Origin: Berberis thunbergii
Taxonomy: Eukaryota > Streptophyta > Magnoliopsida > Ranunculales > Berberidaceae
DNA: 64,000 nt
Direction: 5' to 3'
Assembly (NCBI GenBank): GCA_003290165.1
Contig: QNQO01000672.1
Location: 434,001 to 498,000, forward strand
Positions 58,561-64,000 of this stretch are shown in pieces. The notes under the pieces are model-generated. The model saw only the letters and a list, made by a program, of their open reading frames with translations, ran no database searches and was not told the origin of the DNA. Numbering within the stretch: the first letter of the stretch is position 1; the number at the start of each line of letters is the position of its first letter. A program made the position numbers and the translations under genes.

Positions 58561-59100
58561 AGCAAAATTTGTGTGTTTGTACACTTTTTGCATTGCCCAT
58601 TAATGAAATAAATATTTTTCGTTTCATACTTGGCATCTCTATTGTATATTTTTCGTTTTGTCTTGTCGTCTTACTTTGGCATATGCTGGTTGAATCAATA
58701 GGACATTCTCTAGTCTGTCTGCGACAGAAAGTTTGACCGCTTTGTGTTGTGAATGACTCGGGGTTATTGTTATGTTCGATAGCGAGCATGTTGCGAACAG
58801 TTTAACTGGTGATTGAGTCACCCGAGTTGTGTCATGACCCAAAGGTAGCTGCTGGAGTTTTTTCTTGTCAGTCTGACTGGTCGGCTGTAGCTGTTGTCGC
58901 GGACAAGCTGTGGTGGGCGACAATACGTGTCAGAGTGCTCACACAGAGTCAGGCAATGTAAGCTCGGGTTGGTGTCCTAATTAGCTTTTATCTTAACACC
59001 GGTTGTACTATCCTTGTATTAGCACGAGTGGCATTTTTCTAATGTTAGAGTGTCAATCCATTTGAGCGTGAAGGCACTGACTCAGCTAAGCTCATATTTG
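58561..59100. other. Gypsy interior, no gene recognised
   Basis: Sequence downstream of the antisense ORF end, including AATGAAATAAATA, a possible poly(A) signal for that ORF near 58602. Confidence 0.4.
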
Positions 59101-59129
59101 CATACGCATTCCTAAGGGAGACAGAGGTC

Positions 59130-59870
59130 GTGTGGAGAGCTGTTTGAGATTCCCACCTTCCGAATTGTTTATGACTGAGTAGAGCGACCGATAGATTTAG
59201 GGAGTAAAGGTTTCGCAACCAGGCTGAAGAGCAGTGGTCCCATGGCAAGCCATCGAAATCAGTTCGGGACTGACTAGGCTTCCACCTTCCGAATTATTTA
59301 TGACTGAGCAAAGCGGACGACAATATCGAGAATTAAATGTTTGGCAACTAGGCTGAAGAGCAGTGGTCCCGTGGCAAGTTGTCGGAATCAGATCGGGACT
59401 AACTAAGGTTCTACCTTTTGAAATGTCGATACCCTCCCCGCGCGGTGGGGGACTACATGTTCGAGAGGGCTTTGGCGGCCATGCTGAAGAGCAATGGTCT
59501 CGTGGTGAACCATCGAAATAAGTTCAGGGCTTACTAGGATCTCACCATCAAGATTATCTACACTTGAGTGGACCAAGCTACAAATTTGGGACGGTTCGGC
59601 GGCCATGCTGAAAAGCAGTGGTCCCGTGGCAAACTATGGGAATCAGGTCATGGCTGACTGAGTTCTCCACCTTCTAGACTATCTACACCCTCACAGTGTG
59701 GGCTGCAAATCTAGGTTTGGTGATTTGATTACCATGCTGAAAAAGTGGCGGTCCCGTGGTCGTGGCTAACTAGGCTTCCACCTTCTGAACTATCTACACC
59801 CTCGCAGTGGGGGCTACGAGTCCAGGTTTTTATCAGAAGTTTTCATTGTTGATCATCACCAGATAGGCTT
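59130..59870. repeat. About 130-bp tandem repeats, five degenerate copies
   Basis: The core GGCTGAAGAGCAGTGGTCCC and its variants recur near 59231, 59360, 59491, 59615 and 59745 (spacings 124-131 bp). Each is followed by GGGACTGACTAGGCTTCCAC-like sequence and a CTTCYGAATTATCTAC block. Tandem arrays between coding region and 3' LTR are a known feature of Tat-lineage elements. Confidence 0.82.
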
Positions 59871-61020
59871 ACCTGATTAGGTTCAGCAAACGCTGACCGT
59901 GAATGGGGCAATGATCCTTGGCGAGTCGACGTCACCAAGCGTGGCAGCGTTGATTAGACTCCCACTTCCTAAACCGTCAATGTCTGCACTAAATAGAATA
60001 AGTGTTAGGGTGAACCAGAAGCTATCATCATCAGTGTTAACTGACTAAGCTTACCCAGTTTGACCAGAGGTTCTGCCTGGTGAGGGGCGTGCGAATATAG
60101 TGGTCTAGGGTGTGGACGAAGTTACCTTAACTCGGCGAGTGGTAAAGTCCGGACGTTAAATTTACTAGGATCCTCGAGTGCTTGTGCCAAGCATGCGACA
60201 ATTCGTATAACAGGCTGAGCCCATGGGCTCGCAGAGGAAGGCCTAGGGTTTCCTGGATGGTGCGTTATGTGTATGGCGTAGATCGCGGGGTGACACGTGT
60301 ATGGTGTAGGATATGTGATGTTTGAATATATCGGTTATTCCCCCTTCAATTGATGGGGTTGCGTGCAACGCCAATAATTGATTGACGTGAGCGACGCAGT
60401 TTCCTTGGGAACCGTCATCTTCCATTCTCCCATACGACATTCAATGTTTGGCAGTTAATGCTTGAGTGCCCTCAATTGGTGAGCACATAGTTAATCTGCT
60501 GAGGTCTTGTAATCTCTTCTCATATCACGGAAAAGTAGTACGGGTACTTTTTCAAGGGAAGGGTTTGTTTTTTATGTGCAGGTGCCTTATTGTTGTCCTT
60601 GGATGTTTGATCTTAGAGATAGAATTTGCGTCCCACTTCGTGGCGGCTGCCTCCACCACTTCTAGATTAACATCGTCGCCTCCCTTGTGCTAGAAGTCGG
60701 CATCCGGGTTGAAGGTGGAGTCAAGTATGGCTTGTTGGAGTGGGCCTTTGATTCCCAAGTATTTCATTTCCCTTTGCGTGGGAAGGTGTATGCATTCCGA
60801 GTTTACCTGATACTTGTCCCAATTTCGCAAAGTGTGAGAATTGGGTTTGAGTCTTCGCATGTACTCCTGGTTGTTGATTTTTTACCCCCACATACCATAG
60901 TTGAAGACGGCGTTTTGTGGAGTGTTCCTTTGCTTGCAGGTAGCTCGCCCTGACTGTTTGTGTCGCTTACAAGACCAAACAGTCTGAGCAAGTCCACACT
61001 CCATGTTGATCAGATGCCTG
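59871..61020. other. Gypsy interior, no gene recognised
   Basis: Unique sequence. The plus-strand frames at 60466-60953 have no recognised domain. This is where a reverse transcriptase would be expected on the minus strand, and I see none. Confidence 0.45.
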
Positions 61021-61027
61021 CAGTATA

Positions 61028-61134
61028 TAGTCTTTAGTACCCGCCTCAAAGCATTCGTAATATGTAGGCATTTGTATTCGCCTCAAAACATTCATAGCAT
61101 GTAGTCTTTTGTATCCGCCTCAAGGTGTTTGTTG
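61028..61134. repeat. 37-bp tandem repeat, three copies
   Basis: Units start at 61028, 61065 and 61102 with the pattern TAGTCTTTTGTATCCGCCTC followed by AAAGCATTCATAGCATG. Confidence 0.85.
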
Positions 61135-61639
61135 TTACATCTTTATAATAATCAATAGAGTTTGTTTCTGAAATTCTTATTTTTTTTTCTTAAATAATTG
61201 CGAATCACATAAGTCACTTAAGAACTCTAAAATCAATATTGACAACGGAAAGGGAAACAAACAACTTAAACCAAACTAATTGTTGATAGAGATAAATTGA
61301 TATTGGTCTCGAAGCGAATTCGGATAGCTTTTGCGGATCATTTAGCGGACTGTCGAGGCGTCACGTAGGTCACTGAAAAGCAAATCTTGTAGAGGGCGTG
61401 GATCTTTGCGCAAACGGAATGTCGGGGGGATGTGTTCTCGCTTGCCATTGCCATTACGACTCGCTGAATGGGAGAGTTGACGACCCCTGTCCCTTCAGCC
61501 TTTTGGCCTTGCATTGGGTCAAGCTATTCTGAATGATGTAGCTGAATCTGGGAGCACTCTATCTGTTTCAGTGCGGTGTAGTGACAGCCTCGTGTTATAG
61601 GTTGGTTTCCATGTATTGTCCCTTCTGAGTTGTTAGCAG

Positions 61640-62040
61640 TATACTTAACACACTGGTGAAGGGTAGAGCCACTACTTCCATTTGGTGTAGTCACAGTATT
61701 CCTAGGATGAGGTTGTATGATGATGGAGCGTCTACAACCATGAAGTCCAGAAATATGACATTCAGTCGCGGTTCTCCAGCTACCGTGGCTAATCTTATCT
61801 TTCTGATAGGAAAACATTTCTCTCCGCTAAATCTGATCAGCGCACTAGGTTTTTCTCCTTGAGGTCCATGTTGAGGAAAGCATTGTAAAACAGAACGTTG
61901 AACGAGATTCCTATGTCAACGGGAGCTCTCTTCCTGTGGAAACAGAGATGACCAAGGCGTCGTTGTGCGGTGCTCGGAGTCTATCGATGTACTTGTCTGT
62001 GAAAGTCAAAGTGGGAATGGGGTTCTAAATTTTCAAATAG
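61640..62040 (-). pseudogene. Gypsy aspartic protease remnant
   Basis: The minus strand encodes RAPHNDALVISVS, then after a frameshift VDIGISFNVLFYNAFLNMDL, where the catalytic D-T/S-G reads D-I-G. It then has IRLATVAGEPRLNVIFLDF and VVDAPSSYNLILG, the conserved end of gypsy proteases. The altered active site and frameshift make it inactive. The frame continues as a Gln/Thr-rich linker, with no reverse transcriptase after it. Confidence 0.75.
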
Positions 62041-62239
62041 CAAACGTGTCTGTCTTCATCCGCGGGTTGTTTTCGCATATCCAGCATAGCCCGCTTGCGG
62101 GACCTGTGTGACTGGTCTTCATTCGGTCCGACTCCATGAAGGACGTATACTATCCCATGAGTTTCATTATCTATCTCTTTGACTGACTTCCCCTTTGTCC
62201 CTAGCTGCTTCTCAGACATCATGAAGTCTTTTAATTTGC

Positions 62240-63113
62240 CCTTGCGGATCCAGTGTTCTATTTCATACCTCAGCCTTTTGCAGTCATTGGTGTTGTAGCT
62301 GGCTTCCTTGAGGTATGCACAGTAATTGTCGTTGTCCCTTTTGGTAGGGCCTTCGCGTGTCTTTGTGGGACCACTTCAATTTCTCCCATTTTTTTCATGA
62401 AGTTGTATACATCCGACAGACTAGCATTTAGGGGTATTACGACTTTGGATCCGACGTAGTGGGATGACTTCTCTAACCTGGGACGATCAGAATCCAACCT
62501 GTTGTAAGTGTGTTTCTTTTTGCTCCGTTCCTCATTGTCGTTTCTTTTTCCCTCTTTTTTGTCCTTTGAAGTTGAGGGCTTCCTGTTTCCTTCAATCTCC
62601 CTCTTAGTGGTCATTGACTCCTCCAGGGTGATGTGTCTTTGGACGCTCTTGAGGAGCTCTGTCATGTGCAGAGAGGGCTCCAATGTGAGGTCCTCGAGAA
62701 CTTTCCCTCTTTGAAGCAGTGAACGTTGACACAACTGTATCGTTGCTACACCTGTCGATGAGGGTCGGCTCATTGTTGAAGCGTGTAACATACTCTCGAA
62801 GTGTCTCGCTGGATCTTTGCTTGAGAAAAATTATGTAGTGCGAGCCTTTCTGAAACGCTGGCTTCCGACGAAACATGTCAAGAATTCTTTCGCCAATGTT
62901 TTGAAGGAGTTGATTTACTTCAATGGAAGGTTGTGGAACAATGTCAATGCATGGCCTTTACGACTGGTGGAAAATGTTCTGCACATGACGGATTCAGATA
63001 TTTCCTTGAGTGCCATTTTGTGCTGGTAATGGCATAGATGATCAAAATGATCGATGGTTCCGTCATAGGAATCGAGTTCTGGGGGAGTGAACTTTCTCGG
63101 AAGTGCTTCACTC
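62240..63113 (-). pseudogene. Gypsy gag (Retrotrans_gag type), frameshifted
   Basis: On the minus strand: SEALPRKFTPPELDSYDGTI, DHFDHLCHYQHKMALKEISE, SVMCRTFSTS and ALTLFHNLPLK (63113-62915). After a frameshift: FRRKPAFQKGSHYIIFLKQR and RSSETLREYVTRFNNE (62876-62700). After another: RGKVLEDLTLEPSLHMTELL and a Lys/Arg-rich stretch. It ends with YCAYLKEASYNTNDCKRLRY and EIEHWIRKGKLKDF. This is the capsid-like gag of plant gypsy elements with a Tat-type Cys motif; the usual zinc-knuckle His is not evident. Confidence 0.85.
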
Positions 63114-63600
63114 ATGATCTAGTCCACAAAGGGTGAGACGGAGAGGCGATATAATACGTCTGGGTCATGCGCTTCTCTACAAAGAGGGTTTCCGGGACCG
63201 AGCCTCTATGTTGGGGCAGGATTAGCGTAAGCCACATAGCCTCCCTTAGTCCAATGGGAACTAGCGAGGGCCTAGATATCATGCGTTTGCTCTCTATTCA
63301 TCTACTAGAGGTGGAGGTCTATGTTGTTCCTGGTCTCCATTAGCAGTGAGTGGATTTTGTCATGTGAGTGTCTCCACCACCTTGATAATCGACTGTATTT
63401 GAGATGCCAGCACCTCGATTCTGGTGTCTGTCGTTGGTGTAGGAGCGTGAGTAGGCTACTCGTGCATGGCAGGAACTAGTATAGGGACGGCCGAAGTGTT
63501 GAACGCGTCCCCTGGTTCGTTGTTGTGTGACATAGTGGTCACCATCTCTCTGCGATTTGGTAGGAGACTACGCTTAGTGTAAAATTAAAATCTATTTCGT

Positions 63601-63618
63601 CCTCACGAATGGCGCCAA
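63601..63618 (-). promoter_or_regulatory. Gypsy primer-binding site
   Basis: The minus strand reads TTGGCGCCATTCGTGAGG two bases after the LTR end GTATCA (63621). The TTGGCGCC core is the common primer-site form in Tat and related plant gypsy elements. Confidence 0.72.
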
Positions 63619-63620
63619 AC

Positions 63621-64000
63621 TGATACACTATATTTTCGTTCCCTACTTTGACCATGTTCCTGCTAACCTGCACAAGTAACGCATGTGAGCCGCATACCAC
63701 CGTGGGGTGACCGATGGTTCTCCGATACTAAAGTCAGACAGGAAATTGAGGAAAGTGTAATGTGGTAACAGGAATTTTGTAGCGTACCTTAGCTTACCAA
63801 CCTCATGTCTTATTTATAGTGTAAGGAGCCCTGGTTTAGTCAGGCCATCGTAGGCATAGTTTAGGGAGGAGATCTTCGTGGTCTAATTAAAAGTCGTGCT
63901 GTAGGAAGAAATTTTCATGTTAGCTCTGCAATTCTAGATACGCGGGAGATAGTTCCCAAATCAAGAATAATCCGTAGAAGGGAGTTTTCCTGTGGTATAT
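63621..64000 (-). repeat. Gypsy 5' LTR, partial at window end
   Basis: On the minus strand it ends AGTGTATCA at 63621. It aligns collinearly with the 3' LTR from 53912 (CGTGGGGTGRCCGATGG, TTGTAGCKTACC, CCATCGTAGGCRTAGTTTAG, AGATACGCGGGAGATAGTTC). The rest lies beyond the window. Confidence 0.85.

Larger units (their letters stand above)
53912..64000 (-). mobile_element. Ty3/gypsy element of Tat type on the minus strand, 5' LTR cut by the window end
   Basis: In element sense (right to left) the order is: 5' LTR (from 63621 past the window end), primer site, gag (63113-62240), protease remnant (about 62040-61640), a long non-coding region with tandem repeats, a large ORF on the opposite strand (55439-58560 plus), polypurine tract, and 3' LTR (55202-53912). 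I found no reverse transcriptase, RNase H or integrase, so it depends on a relative. The gag C-terminus (YCAYLKEASYNTNDCKRLRY...) is of the Tat-lineage kind. Confidence 0.82.

Noticed and set aside
60466..60953. Two adjacent plus-strand ORFs (75 and 88 codons)
   Set aside because: No domain, opposite to gag, and unrelated to the antisense ORF blocks; probably chance frames in the gypsy interior.

Overview
The window is repeat-rich nuclear DNA of a flowering plant. Introns follow GT-AG, the gene fragments match plant families (plant-type topoisomerase I, MATE/DTX, CDT1, RABA), and every class of mobile element present is a plant one. A dicot is more likely than a grass, but I cannot name the species. 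I found no intact host gene: every recognisable host-gene segment is truncated, frameshifted or carried inside a transposon.

Layout. (1) 1-15963: two nested CACTA (En/Spm) elements of one family. The inner one is structurally complete at 1913-13884 (13-bp CACTACACCAAAA inverted ends, TCT target duplication, hairpin-like subterminal repeats). It carries intron-containing pieces of at least five host genes (RecA C-terminus, a MATE transporter, a HOS15-type WD40 exon, a calcium-binding endonuclease/exonuclease/phosphatase, CDT1) and possibly a PICKLE exon. All lie on the minus strand and no transposase is visible. It interrupts a second CACTA whose inverted left end is at 15466-15963 and whose other end is outside the window; that outer element probably carries the topoisomerase I and ARM-repeat fragments on the plus strand.

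(2) 15964-41390: a Ty3/gypsy element or tandem pair (LTR at 16345-17008 and about 40846-41390) whose interior holds decayed antisense ORFs. It is split by a 19.3-kb insertion at 19277-38531 with a GTCCA target duplication. The insertion is a head-to-tail concatemer of five about 3.7-kb LTRs separated by four interiors of only about 303 bp. This is the most unusual structure in the window.

(3) 41390-53260: a tRNA-type SINE candidate, a 286-bp tandem duplication, a Tourist-like MITE (44327-44712), a RABA GTPase pseudogene, and a Mutator-like element with long inverted arms (45682-53260). The last contains an hAT-like MITE in its left arm and a Ty1/copia element with both LTRs and a GGTCA duplication (46696-51714).

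(4) 53912-64000: a minus-strand Ty3/gypsy element of Tat type. It has gag and a protease remnant, no recognisable reverse transcriptase or integrase, a block of about 130-bp tandem repeats, and a long opposite-strand ORF related to the one in region 2. Its 3' LTR contains a complete 616-bp TRIM (54427-55042, target duplication CATGT).

The features do not form a host pathway. The window records nested insertion, gene-fragment capture, unequal recombination between LTRs, and decay rich in C-to-T type changes.
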